From NCBI GenBank assembly GCA_004356335.1, contig SMXP01000107.1:1-25191 (forward strand): a stretch of 25,191 nt of DNA. Direction: 5' to 3'. Shown here piece by piece: positions 1 to 8,702 of this stretch. The translations under genes were made by a program, and so were the position numbers. This DNA is from Alphaproteobacteria bacterium. Lineage in GTDB: Bacteria > Pseudomonadota > Alphaproteobacteria > SMXP01. Each line of letters begins with the position of its first letter. The first letter of the stretch is position 1. Under the pieces are notes generated by a model. The model was not told the origin of the DNA. It saw only the letters and a list, made by a program, of their open reading frames with translations, and did no database searches.

Positions 1-25
1 ATCGCCACCAATAACGGGAAATACC

Positions 26-153
26 AGAGCGTTTCCGAACTTAACAGAATCGCGAAAACGCTCTAGATTCCTAGTTTGGTCGCGCATTCGGATGGAAAAC
101 CGGGTCCACCCCGGCCTTCGCCGGGGCATGCTTTTCCTGGAAACACTCTAGAG
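26..153. repeat. Composite palindromic repeat R1 (module A + GC-rich module B)
   Basis: Module A (26-65) is a 40-base imperfect palindrome beginning AGAGCGTTTCCG and ending CGAAAACGCTCTA. It is identical to 19453-19492. After a 15-base linker comes module B (81-153), which starts GCGCATTCGG and holds the inner stem GGAAAA/TTTTCC. Nested within that stem is a strong hairpin, CCCCGGCCTTCGCCGGGG (109-126). The right end reads GGAAACACTCTAGA. The 50-base core at 90-139 matches 22042-22091 at 48 of 50 positions. It lies just beyond the ftsZ terminator, as expected for an intergenic dispersed repeat. No coding capacity is supported. Confidence 0.85.
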
Positions 154-174
154 GACCGTATCGAACACCCGGCC

Positions 175-222
175 AAAAGCGGGTGTGTGGTCTTCTTGCC
201 AACAAGACCACACACACCCGCC
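175..222 (-). terminator. Rho-independent terminator of the dcw operon (after ftsZ)
   Basis: On the minus strand a long GC-rich hairpin starts immediately after the ftsZ stop codon. The arms GCGGGTGTGTGTGGTCTT and AAGACCACACACCCGC differ only by a two-base bulge, with a short loop between. A run of four T (plus-strand AAAA at 175-178) follows. The stem is unusually long, about 16 pairs, and the T tract is short. Its position at the end of a 16-gene same-strand cluster supports the call. Confidence 0.8.
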
Positions 223-1890
223 TTAATTGGCCTGACGCCGCAGAAAAGCGGGAATTTCCAGCTGTTCTTCGTCCTCGGACACCGGCAATAACGGATCGTT
301 GGGTGTCGCCAACTCTTGGCCCGGGAGTTCGGTTTCAGGCTTTTGCGGAGACCGAACCGGTTGCGACCGATCGACACGAGGCGGCACCGGCGCCCGGCGC
401 AAATGGGAATTGGCCCGATTGGCCTGGCGGGCCGACTTGACCCCCGCCATCATGCGTTCGAACACGCCCATGCCATCCTTGAGCGTCGCTTTGACCTGAT
501 CGGCGATATCGCCACCTCGGCGATCTTCGACGGGGTATCCGTCTCGATCCTCGGGCTTGAAAGCCGGCGCTTTTTCCTGATACCGGTCATCAACCTTAGC
601 CCCGGCCAAGTTACCAGGAGACGGCGCGGCGCGGCCGGCATCGTTCGGCTTGTTTGAATAGCCCGCCTGAATACGCACCGGCGACGCGTCGGACGAACCG
701 GGTGCCGTTTGGTCAACCGGGATGGACGGCTGTTCGGCTTGAGCCACCATATCCGGTTCCGGCTGGTCGGCCACCGGCTGTGGCGCCGCCAATCCCTCTC
801 GGATAGCATCGCTCATAGCCAACACGCTCGACGTTTCACCACCGGATCCCGCGTGTTTCCAGCCTGAGTCGAGGGATTTCAAACGCGAGGATCCGTCCGT
901 ATCGCTGAAAGGTACGACATTTTCCACCACATCGATGCCTGTTGCGACCACCGACACGCGCATCTGTCCTTCCATACGCTCGTCGAATGTCGACCCGACA
1001 ATGATATTGGCGTCCGGATCCACCTCGGATCGGACACGGTTCGCCGCCTCATCGACTTCGTAAAGGCCCAAGTCGAGACCACCTGTAATATTGATGAGAA
1101 CGCCTTTCGCACCTTTCATAGACACATCGTCCAATAGGGGATTGGAAATAGCCGCTTCCGCCGCTTCGAGTGCGCGTTTTTCACCTTCCGCCTCGCCCGT
1201 GCCCATCATCGCTTTGCCCATTTCGTTCATCACGGAACGAACGTCGGCAAAATCCAGATTGATAAGGCCCGGCATGACCATGAGATCGGTAATGCCTCTG
1301 ACTCCCGAATGCAGCACTTCATCCGCCATAGCGAAAGCCGCGGCGAAAGTCGTGTTTTCATTGGCCAGCCGAAACAGATTCTGGTTTGGGATGACGAGCA
1401 ACGTGTCGACATATTGTTGCATTTCCTCAATACCGGATTCAGCGACCCTCATGCGGTGCGCGCCTTCGAATTGAAACGGCTTCGTTACAACACCGACAGT
1501 CAGAATGCCTTGTTCCTTAGCCGCGCGTGCAATGACAACACCCGCACCGGTGCCGGTACCGCCACCCATGCCCGCCGTGATGAACACCATATGGCATCCC
1601 GAAAGATGGTCGAGAATCTCGGAAAGAGATTCTTCAGCCGCCGCCCGGCCAATCTCTGGCCGGGATCCCGCGCCAAGACCTTCCGTGATTGAGCTGCCCA
1701 TCTGAATCTTACGCTCGCACGCCGATTGCGCAAGCGCTTGAGCATCGGTATTGGCAACCACAAATTCTACACCTTCAAGATCTGCTCGGATCATATTGCT
1801 GACCGCGTTGCCGCCTGCGCCGCCGACACCGAACACAGTGATTCGTGGCCGCATCTCAGTTAGCTCGGGTACACCGAGAGTTATTGTCAT
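223..1890 (-). CDS. ftsZ: Cell division protein FtsZ
   Basis: Tubulin-like GTPase that polymerises into the cytokinetic Z ring at mid-cell and recruits the divisome. The protein has 555 residues. A GxGGxGGNAV nucleotide loop lies at 21-30 and the tubulin signature GGGTGTG at 109-115. The T7 loop segment with NLDFADV follows. After the GTPase core (to about residue 320) comes a long Gln/Pro/Asp/Arg-rich linker of some 220 residues, and the conserved C-terminal peptide EIPAFLRRQ that binds FtsA. I chose the ATG at 1890 because GGAGG sits six bases upstream; an upstream in-frame GTG at 1902 lies within that ribosome-binding site. The gene is last in the dcw cluster, about 100 bases after ftsA, and a terminator begins directly at its stop. 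The long linker is typical of alphaproteobacterial FtsZ. Confidence 0.98.
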   Translation of the reverse strand: MTITLGVPELTEMRPRITVFGVGGAGGNAVSNMIRADLEGVEFVVANTDAQALAQSACERKIQMGSSITEGLGAGSRPEIGRAAAEESLSEILDHLSGCHMVFITAGMGGGTGTGAGVVIARAAKEQGILTVGVVTKPFQFEGAHRMRVAESGIEEMQQYVDTLLVIPNQNLFRLANENTTFAAAFAMADEVLHSGVRGITDLMVMPGLINLDFADVRSVMNEMGKAMMGTGEAEGEKRALEAAEAAISNPLLDDVSMKGAKGVLINITGGLDLGLYEVDEAANRVRSEVDPDANIIVGSTFDERMEGQMRVSVVATGIDVVENVVPFSDTDGSSRLKSLDSGWKHAGSGGETSSVLAMSDAIREGLAAPQPVADQPEPDMVAQAEQPSIPVDQTAPGSSDASPVRIQAGYSNKPNDAGRAAPSPGNLAGAKVDDRYQEKAPAFKPEDRDGYPVEDRRGGDIADQVKATLKDGMGVFERMMAGVKSARQANRANSHLRRAPVPPRVDRSQPVRSPQKPETELPGQELATPNDPLLPVSEDEEQLEIPAFLRRQAN

Positions 1891-1938
1891 ATCTGCCTCC
1901 ACATATTCTTACGAACTCGGTTTAACCGCACCGTACCC

Positions 1939-1967
1939 ATTATGTTTTTTTATGCTTCTCGATTCGC
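1939..1967 (-). promoter_or_regulatory. Possible internal ftsZ promoter with a GANTC site at its -35
   Basis: The 103-base ftsA-ftsZ gap is the largest in the cluster and is AT-rich. On the minus strand GCGAAT (1967-1962) and CATAAT (1944-1939) are separated by 17 bases. The -10 is reasonable and the -35 poor. GAATC, a CcrM-type GANTC methylation site, overlaps the -35. An 11-base palindrome CGGTTTAACCG lies at 1918-1928. The promoter call rests on spacing and location only. Confidence 0.3.
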
Positions 1968-1993
1968 ATCGGTTTAGTCTCGAAAACTCATTA

Positions 1994-3304
1994 TTAAAAA
2001 TTCATTTTTAGCCAACGCCCTATTCTGGCCAGCTGACTCCTTTCGTCTTTTTTGAAGATTTTAGCTTTCTGTTCCACAAAAATCGCTTCTGGCGGTGCGA
2101 ACGCTATGTAGGACAAAAGCCCTGCGCATGTAGAAAAAGCCGGTCCGCCCGCCGCATCCGCGACACCGACCAAACCAAGCGGCCGCGCCAAACGCACATT
2201 TTTTTCGAGAATGCGTGCCGCTACCTCACGAGCGCCGGTTAACTGGCTGGCACCCCCTGTCAGAACGACTCGCTTGCTGGCCAATTGTTCAAATCCGCTA
2301 TTTCGTAGTCGATCACGTACGAGTTCGAATATTTCCTCCATCCGAGGTTGGATAATACCTGTCAGCAATGAACGGGGAATATGATTCGGAGAATGACGAT
2401 CCTCCTCGCCGATTTGCGGCACATCAATCATTTCTCGATCGTCCGTCGGACTTGCCAAAGCGCTGCCGTACAAGGTCTTTAAGCGTTCCGCACTGGCCAG
2501 CGTCGTCGACAGGCCGCGTGCAATGTCGTTCGTCACTTGAATACCACCAACCGGGATCACGTCCAGATGCACGCACATGCCATCCGAGAACACCGCAAGC
2601 GTCGTTGTGCCGCCGCCCATATCAATGCAAACCGACCCCAATTCCATTTCGTCGTCGACCAAACAAGCAAGACCACTGGCATATGGAGAGGCAACCAGAT
2701 CCACAATCTCGAGATGACATCGTTCGATACATAAGGCCAAATTCCGCACCGTCGCCCGCGCCGCCGTTATCATGTGCATGCGCACGCTGAGTTCGTCTCC
2801 GAACATGCCCCTAGGGTCCTTAATGCCCCAATTGCCATCCACCGCATAAGTGGTCGGAATGGCATGCACGACAATACGTCCTTCTGGCTGGTATTGGCCG
2901 CTCAGAGTAGACAATAGGTAACGCAGATCCTCTTCGGATACAGGCTGGTCGGATATTTGTGTTGGAACCTGAAAGCATTGGCTGGCAATGTGTCCGGCAG
3001 ATAGATTAACGGTGACTTCTCGAATTGTCGTATTTGCCATATTTTCCGCCGCCTCTACCGCAGCCCGGATGGCATCTTCCACATGATCGAGATCGACGAC
3101 TGCGCTCTTGCGCATTCCCATTGATACTTGATGGCCCACACCGACAACACGTAGCGGAACACGTCGCGGCGTTTCGGCCTGATCAATTTTGGCAATGAAG
3201 CAGGAAACCTTGGTGGTGCCGATGTCCAGCCCAGCGATCAAGCTGTGCTTGCCGCCATTCATTACGCGGTCTTTGAGCAATCGATTGTTGTCCAATGTCA
3301 GCAT
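1994..3304 (-). CDS. ftsA: Cell division protein FtsA
   Basis: Actin-like ATPase that tethers FtsZ filaments to the inner membrane and links them to FtsQLB/FtsWI. The protein has 436 residues. The phosphate-1 motif DIGTTK is at 27-32, phosphate-2 reads DMGGGTTTL in the middle, and an adenosine-type motif with LTGGASQLTG is near 350. The last residues, ARIGRWLKMNF, look like the amphipathic membrane-targeting helix expected at the FtsA C-terminus. The ATG at 3304 shares one base with the ftsQ stop (TAATG), indicating translational coupling. An in-frame ATG at 3262 would shorten the protein by 14 residues and cannot be excluded, because the upstream ribosome-binding site is weak. Confidence 0.97.
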   Translation of the reverse strand: MLTLDNNRLLKDRVMNGGKHSLIAGLDIGTTKVSCFIAKIDQAETPRRVPLRVVGVGHQVSMGMRKSAVVDLDHVEDAIRAAVEAAENMANTTIREVTVNLSAGHIASQCFQVPTQISDQPVSEEDLRYLLSTLSGQYQPEGRIVVHAIPTTYAVDGNWGIKDPRGMFGDELSVRMHMITAARATVRNLALCIERCHLEIVDLVASPYASGLACLVDDEMELGSVCIDMGGGTTTLAVFSDGMCVHLDVIPVGGIQVTNDIARGLSTTLASAERLKTLYGSALASPTDDREMIDVPQIGEEDRHSPNHIPRSLLTGIIQPRMEEIFELVRDRLRNSGFEQLASKRVVLTGGASQLTGAREVAARILEKNVRLARPLGLVGVADAAGGPAFSTCAGLLSYIAFAPPEAIFVEQKAKIFKKDERSQLARIGRWLKMNF

Positions 3305-4245
3305 TACGTTTCCACACCCGGCGATTTCATCTGCACGATCTTGTCCGAGCGTAATTTCAAAAACAGACGGTCCGGCACCCGAAGATCGATCTCCAAAATA
3401 TCCCGCGCGAGAAGCCGATGCTGCTCTTCAAGTTGCGTCATAAGCCGCAAGGCCTCGTGCTCACCCTGATCGGGCAATTTGACGTCAACGCCGCTATCAA
3501 GTCGCAAATTCCAACGACGGGCGCCGACACGAATGGCGGCGCGCACACGTGAGTTGATAAACGGATGCCGGCTCATCAATTGCAGATAGTCCGAGGCGGC
3601 TTCGGCCGCGCCCACACCGACTACGTGAGGCAGATTGCCGAACGCCGTTAGATGTTCCGAAGAAATCACCTGCCCGGTTCGGTCAACCAATTTCAGTTCA
3701 CCGTCAAGCTGCCAGATGGCAATCGGTAGGCGCTCGACCAAAGAAATATGAATTGAATCGGGCCACAATCGAGTGACGCTGGCTTGATCGACCCAGTCGA
3801 GCTGTTCGATTCTTTGGCGTGCCGACACGATGTCGAAGTGAAAGAGCGAGTTGCCTGGCCGCACATTCAGGGCCTCATAAAGCTCTGCCTTATCGGTAAA
3901 TTTGCGGCCGGAAACACTGACCTGATTGATGCCCAGCCCGTGATCCGCAAGAAAGTGCGCCGTTGCATCGTCAAATCGTTCGCGCGCAATATCGAAAATG
4001 CCGCTGGCCCACAGCAGCATTAACATCAGCGACACCCCCGCCGCCATTAGGAACAGTCCATAGGGGGCCATTTGTTGACGCGCATAGCGGATCGACCGGG
4101 CTCGATTCCGCCGCCACTTTTTCCAATAGGTCGACCTGCTGGCCACCCCCGCGCGTTTTCGCGCCTGTGCCGGCCGATGCCAAAGCAATGCGAACCGTCT
4201 GCCGGGTCGGAGGGATTTTGATTTTTTTCGTTTCATCTTAAACAT
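3304..4245 (-). CDS. ftsQ: Cell division protein FtsQ
   Basis: Bitopic inner-membrane divisome protein that bridges FtsA/FtsZ to the FtsL-FtsB and FtsWI synthase complex. The protein has 313 residues. A very basic cytoplasmic N-terminus (about 1-58) precedes one membrane span (about 60-81). A periplasmic POTRA-like domain (about 106-171, GINQVSVSGRKF to the SLVERLPIA strand) and the FtsQ beta domain follow. The ATG at 4245 overlaps the end of ddl by 13 bases and has GAGG seven bases upstream. A second in-frame ATG at 4236 overlaps the ddl stop as ATGA but has no well-placed ribosome-binding site. Confidence 0.96.
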   Translation of the reverse strand: MFKMKRKKSKSLRPGRRFALLWHRPAQARKRAGVASRSTYWKKWRRNRARSIRYARQQMAPYGLFLMAAGVSLMLMLLWASGIFDIARERFDDATAHFLADHGLGINQVSVSGRKFTDKAELYEALNVRPGNSLFHFDIVSARQRIEQLDWVDQASVTRLWPDSIHISLVERLPIAIWQLDGELKLVDRTGQVISSEHLTAFGNLPHVVGVGAAEAASDYLQLMSRHPFINSRVRAAIRVGARRWNLRLDSGVDVKLPDQGEHEALRLMTQLEEQHRLLARDILEIDLRVPDRLFLKLRSDKIVQMKSPGVET

Positions 4246-5171
4246 GATGCATCCTCAACCATCCAACGCACCAGTTTGCCGAATGACAGGCCGACATACG
4301 CTGCTTGTTCCGGAACAAGCGAAGTGGGGGTCATGCCCGGCTGGGTATTTATTTCGAGAACAACCAGCCGCCCTGGATCGGAATTGGTATCGTCGTAGCG
4401 AAAATCCGTGCGGCTGACGCCGCGACAACCCAATGAACGGTGGGCCTTCAGTGCAATTTCCAAGGCGGCATCGCGAACCGACTCGGGAATTTCGGCGGGT
4501 ACCTCATGGGATGAGCCGCCGGCTTCATATTTTGCCGCATAATCGTAAAAGCCGCGGTGCGACACGATTTCCGTAACCGCCAGGGCCTTATCTCCCATAA
4601 CCGATACGGTCAACTCGCGCCCGGGAACGAACTTTTCAATCATGATGACGTCGTCCGAAAACTTTGTCGGATCGGATAAAACCGCCGGCGGCCGCTCGGC
4701 ACCTTCCGGCACGATGTAGACGCCGACACTCGATCCTTCGGCAATCGGTTTAATCACGTAAGGTGGTTTCATTTGATGGCGGGCGGCGGCATCCTCCAGC
4801 TTCACTACGATACTTTCTTCGACCGGCAATTGGGCGCTGCGGAAGATTTCTTTGGCACGGACTTTGTCCATAGCCAATGCGGACGCCAAAACCCCCGAAT
4901 GGGTGTAGGGAATCTCAAGAGTCTCCATAATGCCTTGCGCACAGCCATCTTCGCCCCATTGTCCGTGCAAGCCATTAAAGGCAATATCGGGCCGAAGGTC
5001 CGACAGCACGCTTGCGATATGGCGATCGACGTCAATTTCGGTCACGCGGTAGCCTTCCTCCCTCAATGCCTGTGCACATGCTTGTCCGGTTACTAGACTC
5101 ACTTCGCGTTCGGCGGACCACCCGCCTTTCAGAACGGCTACATGACTTACTTTGGAAGACGATTCAGACAT
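4233..5171 (-). CDS. ddl: D-alanine--D-alanine ligase
   Basis: ATP-grasp ligase that makes D-Ala-D-Ala in the cytoplasm, the dipeptide MurF adds to the UDP-MurNAc tripeptide. The protein has 312 residues, usual for DdlB. The N-terminal substrate motif is VAVLKGGWSAEREVSL. The central ATP-grasp region includes PYVIKPIAEGSSVGVY, and the C-terminal metal and phosphate motif reads LEINTQPGMTPTSLVPEQA. I chose the ATG at 5171, which has GGAGG ten bases upstream and overlaps murB by 25 bases. A longer reading from 5222 would add 17 residues with no homologous look. It sits between murB and ftsQ as in most alphaproteobacterial clusters. Confidence 0.97.
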   Translation of the reverse strand: MSESSSKVSHVAVLKGGWSAEREVSLVTGQACAQALREEGYRVTEIDVDRHIASVLSDLRPDIAFNGLHGQWGEDGCAQGIMETLEIPYTHSGVLASALAMDKVRAKEIFRSAQLPVEESIVVKLEDAAARHQMKPPYVIKPIAEGSSVGVYIVPEGAERPPAVLSDPTKFSDDVIMIEKFVPGRELTVSVMGDKALAVTEIVSHRGFYDYAAKYEAGGSSHEVPAEIPESVRDAALEIALKAHRSLGCRGVSRTDFRYDDTNSDPGRLVVLEINTQPGMTPTSLVPEQAAYVGLSFGKLVRWMVEDASCLR

Positions 5172-6094
5172 GATCGACCGCCCTCCCCGATTAGCGGCCG
5201 ACCGATTCGCCGAATCTCCCATTCAAGCTTGATTCCACTGCTTTTTTCAACCTCTGATCGCACCTTTTCCCCAAGATTTTCAAGATCGGCGGCACTTGCG
5301 TCCCCCTGATTGATCAGAAAATTGCAATGTTGCTCGGATACCTGGGCACCGCCTTCGATCAGACCGCGACAACCGGCCTGATCGATCAACTGCCATGCCT
5401 TCCGGCCGCCGGATCGTTCCGGGTCCGGATTCTTGAATGTGCTGCCGCCGGTACGGCTGCGCACAGGTTGAGAGGCCTCGCGCACCTCCGTTACATCCCG
5501 CATGCGCCGCTTGATTTCCTCTTGATCTCCCGGCTCGCCCTGAAACAGAGCTTCAACAAAAATGAAATCCGCCGGCACGGCGCTGTGTCGATAGGAAAAA
5601 CCCAAATCGTCGAGGCCTAAAACATGGCGATTGCCGGCCCGGTCGATGGCCACCGCTTCGACCAGCACGTCTTTGATCTCACGTTCATAGGCGCCTGCAT
5701 TCATCCGCAAAGCGCCGCCGACGGAACCCGGTATGCCACGCATGAATTCAAGACCGGCAAGCGACGCTTGAGCCGCGCGCTTGGCGACGACCACATCGAG
5801 CGCCGCAGCGCCCGCCCTGACCCGCGTGTCTCCGTCCATGGTGACGTCATTGAAGCCGGACGCGAGTCTAATGACGATTCCTCTGATGCCGCCATCGCGG
5901 ACCAAGAGATTGGAACCCACGCCAACAATCGTAACCGGAACGGCATCGGGGACGCCCTTGAGAAAGTCGGACAAATCGGTTGTGTCTGCCGGCACGAAAA
6001 ACACATCGGCGCATCCCCCGACACGAAACCAGGTAAGATCGGACATGGCAACATTGGCTCGCAAGCGTCCCCGCACCGGCGGCAGCTGATCCAT
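5147..6094 (-). CDS. murB: UDP-N-acetylenolpyruvoylglucosamine reductase MurB
   Basis: FAD- and NADPH-dependent reductase that converts UDP-GlcNAc-enolpyruvate to UDP-MurNAc in the cytoplasm. The protein has 315 residues from the ATG at 6094. The FAD-domain motifs TWFRVGG, GVGSNLLVRDGG and GIPGSVGGALRMNAGAY are present, as is GSTFKNP carrying the catalytic serine, and a late Glu-rich segment. The alternative is a TTG at 6133 that overlaps murC by seven bases and has a better GGAG upstream, giving 328 residues. I prefer the ATG because the usual N-terminus of this family is close to LPPVRGRL. The extra residues are not diagnostic, so the start remains uncertain. Confidence 0.95.
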   Translation of the reverse strand: MDQLPPVRGRLRANVAMSDLTWFRVGGCADVFFVPADTTDLSDFLKGVPDAVPVTIVGVGSNLLVRDGGIRGIVIRLASGFNDVTMDGDTRVRAGAAALDVVVAKRAAQASLAGLEFMRGIPGSVGGALRMNAGAYEREIKDVLVEAVAIDRAGNRHVLGLDDLGFSYRHSAVPADFIFVEALFQGEPGDQEEIKRRMRDVTEVREASQPVRSRTGGSTFKNPDPERSGGRKAWQLIDQAGCRGLIEGGAQVSEQHCNFLINQGDASAADLENLGEKVRSEVEKSSGIKLEWEIRRIGRPLIGEGGRSCLNRLPK

Positions 6095-6126
6095 AACGGA
6101 CTCTCTGTTATATGTCGCCGCTTCAC

Positions 6127-7557
6127 TCAACAACCGTCTCCGCTCATCGTCTCGTCTAAACGCTCCAGTTCCTCAGGCAATGCATTGGCCCATGCGGTTA
6201 TATTTCCCGCCCCCAAGCACACAACGAAATCCTTGGGCCTTGCAGCCTTGCGCACAAGCGCCGCCAAGTCCGTCGGCGAGTCGAGCGGCACCACATGGCG
6301 ATGGCCGTGGCTGCGCAATCCTTCGATAAGACCGTCACGGTCTATGCCCTCTATAGGCAACTCGCCGGCGGCGTAAACGTCAGCCACGATCACCTCATCC
6401 GCATCGTTGAAACAGGTGCAAAACTCATTGAACAGATCGCGCAGGCGGGTGTAACGGTGGGGCTGTATGACCGCGATGATACGGCCCTGGCTCACCGTAC
6501 GAGCTGCTTTGAGAACAGCCGCGATCTCCACCGGATGGTGGCCGTAATCGTCGATAATCGTAACGCCGTTCCAAATGCCCGTACGGGTGAAGCGGCGCTT
6601 GACGCCGCCAAAGCCGCTCAAGGCTTCCCGGATGATGTCGTCGGACAATTTCATTTCATTGCCCACCGTAATCGCCGCCAAGGCGTTGAGAACATTGTGC
6701 TCGCCGGGCATGGGTAAATGTATGCGCTCCAACATGCGTTGTTTGCCGTCGGCACGGCCGCTGATGGCGACGTCGAATTGAGCCCCACCGTCCGCCGCGG
6801 TTAAATTGAGTGCCCGAACATCCGCTTGCGGGTTCAAGCCATAAGTGATGATGCGCCGATCACTCACACGTCCGATGACGGTTTGGACATCGGCGTCGTC
6901 AAGACAGGCAACCGCGAAACCATAAAACGGAACCTGCTCGATAAATGTTTCGAAGGCGTCTTTCAGCGCATCAAAACTGCCATAGTGATCCAAATGTTCC
7001 GGATCGAGACTGGTACACACGGCAATGGTTGAAGGCAGATGGACGAATGTGCCATCGGATTCGTCAGCTTCCACGACCATCCAATCGCCGGCACCCAGCC
7101 GTGCATTGGACCCATAGGCATTGATGATGCCGCCATTTATGACGGTAGGGTCGAGATCCGCCCGATCAAGCACCGCGGCAATCATGGATGTGGTCGTTGT
7201 CTTGCCATGTGTGCCGCCCACACTTATGCACCATTTGAGGCGCATCAGTTCGGCCAACATTTCAGCTCGTCCCAACACCGGCAACATGGCTTGTCGCGCA
7301 GCAATCACTTCGGCGTTATCGGATTCGACCGCAGAAGAAATGACGATGGCCGACGCATCGCCCAGATGTTCCGCCCGCTGTCCGATGAAAATGGCGATTC
7401 CTTTTTCCCTCAGGCGACGGACGTTGGCATTTTCCGCAATGTCACTGCCTTGCACCTTATATCCAAGGTTGTGCATTATCTCGGCGATGCCGCTCATGCC
7501 AATACCACCGATACCGACAAAATGAAGCGTGCCAATTTCAAAAGGCAAAGAAGGCAT
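6127..7557 (-). CDS. murC: UDP-N-acetylmuramate--L-alanine ligase MurC
   Basis: First of the four ATP-dependent Mur ligases; it adds L-Ala to UDP-MurNAc. The protein has 476 residues. The N-terminal UDP-binding Rossmann motif is FVGIGGIGMSGIAEI (13-27), the ATP loop is GGTHGKTTTTS (114-124), and the ligase signature DDYGHHPVEI lies in the central domain. The ATG at 7557 shares a base with the murG stop (TAATG) and follows a G-rich ribosome-binding site. The murG-murC-murB order without an intervening gene makes this a compact version of the cluster. Confidence 0.98.
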   Translation of the reverse strand: MPSLPFEIGTLHFVGIGGIGMSGIAEIMHNLGYKVQGSDIAENANVRRLREKGIAIFIGQRAEHLGDASAIVISSAVESDNAEVIAARQAMLPVLGRAEMLAELMRLKWCISVGGTHGKTTTTSMIAAVLDRADLDPTVINGGIINAYGSNARLGAGDWMVVEADESDGTFVHLPSTIAVCTSLDPEHLDHYGSFDALKDAFETFIEQVPFYGFAVACLDDADVQTVIGRVSDRRIITYGLNPQADVRALNLTAADGGAQFDVAISGRADGKQRMLERIHLPMPGEHNVLNALAAITVGNEMKLSDDIIREALSGFGGVKRRFTRTGIWNGVTIIDDYGHHPVEIAAVLKAARTVSQGRIIAVIQPHRYTRLRDLFNEFCTCFNDADEVIVADVYAAGELPIEGIDRDGLIEGLRSHGHRHVVPLDSPTDLAALVRKAARPKDFVVCLGAGNITAWANALPEELERLDETMSGDGC

Positions 7558-8702
7558 TAGGCCGCCCCCTTCGCCACATGCGTTGCCGTTGTGTAATTGG
7601 CCAATCGCTCGACGGTGTCGGCTAATTGCTTTGCCGCGTCAGGCCGCCCCTGCGCCCGCGCCGCACCGGCGGCGGTTTGTAATCGCTCGGGCGCGCGATA
7701 CAATTGGACAAGTTTTTCCGTCAAATCGTCGGCGGTAAAATCGCTTTCTTGTATAAGCCAGGCGCCGCCCGCCTTAACCAGAGTAGCGGCGTTTGCCGAT
7801 TGATCACCGTCAATCGCACCCGGTAACGGAACCAAGAGGGCGGGCCGGCCAATGACCGACAGCTCGCATACGGTCGACGCACCGGATCGACAGACAACGA
7901 GATGCGCCTCTGCCATGCGCCGCGGCAAATCGTCAAAGAACGGGCGAACCGTTGCACGAACGTTCATTGCCCGATAGGCCGTCTCCACTTGCGATTTTTC
8001 TTCTTCCCGGCATTGCTGCGTAATTCGAAAAGTGTCTCTCACGTCGCTAGGCAATGCGGCCACCGCTTTAGGTACCACGTCGCTAAATACCTTGGCTCCC
8101 TGGCTGCCGCCAAAAATAAGCAAATTAAAGGGATCCTCCGGTGCCATGTGGGGATAAGGGACGTCGCGCATGTCAACAACCGATTCACGAACCGGATTGC
8201 CGGTTATTTCCGACTTTTCGCGAAGCGACGGTTTCAATCCTATGGGATCGGGAAAAGTCAGCGCAATTTGATCGACACGAGAGGCTATCAGACGATTGGC
8301 GCGACCCATGACTCCATTCTGTTCGTGCACAAAGGTCGGATCGCGACGCAGAATGGCGGCAAACATAGTTGGCAAGGATGGATAACCGCCAAAGCCGATG
8401 ACCACACGAGGACGTTTTAAAAACAATAAATAGAGTGCTTGGACGGTTCCCAAGACCAATTTGGCAAGGCCGATCGAGCGAGCCAAAACACCGGATTGGG
8501 TGACCGTTCCCGAAATGGTTCTATGAAATTCCGTGTCGGGAAATTGATCGTGCCACTTCAAACCCCGATCGTCGGTAACGAGCACCACGCGGCGTGCTCT
8601 CCGGCGTAATTCCACAGCCAGCGCCTGCGCCGGAAACAGATGACCGCCGGTACCGCCCGCGGCGATGATGATGGGCGAATCTTGTGACAGCGCCGCCATC
8701 AT
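7557..8702 (-). CDS. murG: UDP-GlcNAc--lipid I N-acetylglucosaminyltransferase MurG
   Basis: Peripheral inner-membrane GT-B glycosyltransferase that adds GlcNAc to lipid I to make lipid II. The protein has 381 residues. The family G-loops are GGTGGHLFPA (16-25) and VIGFGGYPSLPT. HEQNGVMGRANR and the UDP-GlcNAc site VVCRSGASTVCEL are also visible. Two ATG codons are adjacent at the start. The first (8702) overlaps the ftsW stop as ATGA, and GGAG lies ten bases upstream. It acts directly after MraY and supplies the FtsW/FtsI machinery. Confidence 0.98.
   Translation of the reverse strand: MMAALSQDSPIIIAAGGTGGHLFPAQALAVELRRRARRVVLVTDDRGLKWHDQFPDTEFHRTISGTVTQSGVLARSIGLAKLVLGTVQALYLLFLKRPRVVIGFGGYPSLPTMFAAILRRDPTFVHEQNGVMGRANRLIASRVDQIALTFPDPIGLKPSLREKSEITGNPVRESVVDMRDVPYPHMAPEDPFNLLIFGGSQGAKVFSDVVPKAVAALPSDVRDTFRITQQCREEEKSQVETAYRAMNVRATVRPFFDDLPRRMAEAHLVVCRSGASTVCELSVIGRPALLVPLPGAIDGDQSANAATLVKAGGAWLIQESDFTADDLTEKLVQLYRAPERLQTAAGAARAQGRPDAAKQLADTVERLANYTTATHVAKGAA

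Noticed and set aside
26..153. Repeat R1 as part of an insertion sequence or MITE with a transposase
   Set aside because: No transposase frame or target-site duplication is visible; the pattern of hairpins fits a REP-like intergenic element better.
1891..1993. CtrA-type TTAA-N7-TTAA site before ftsZ
   Set aside because: TTAA occurs but not as a pair with the required seven-base spacing.
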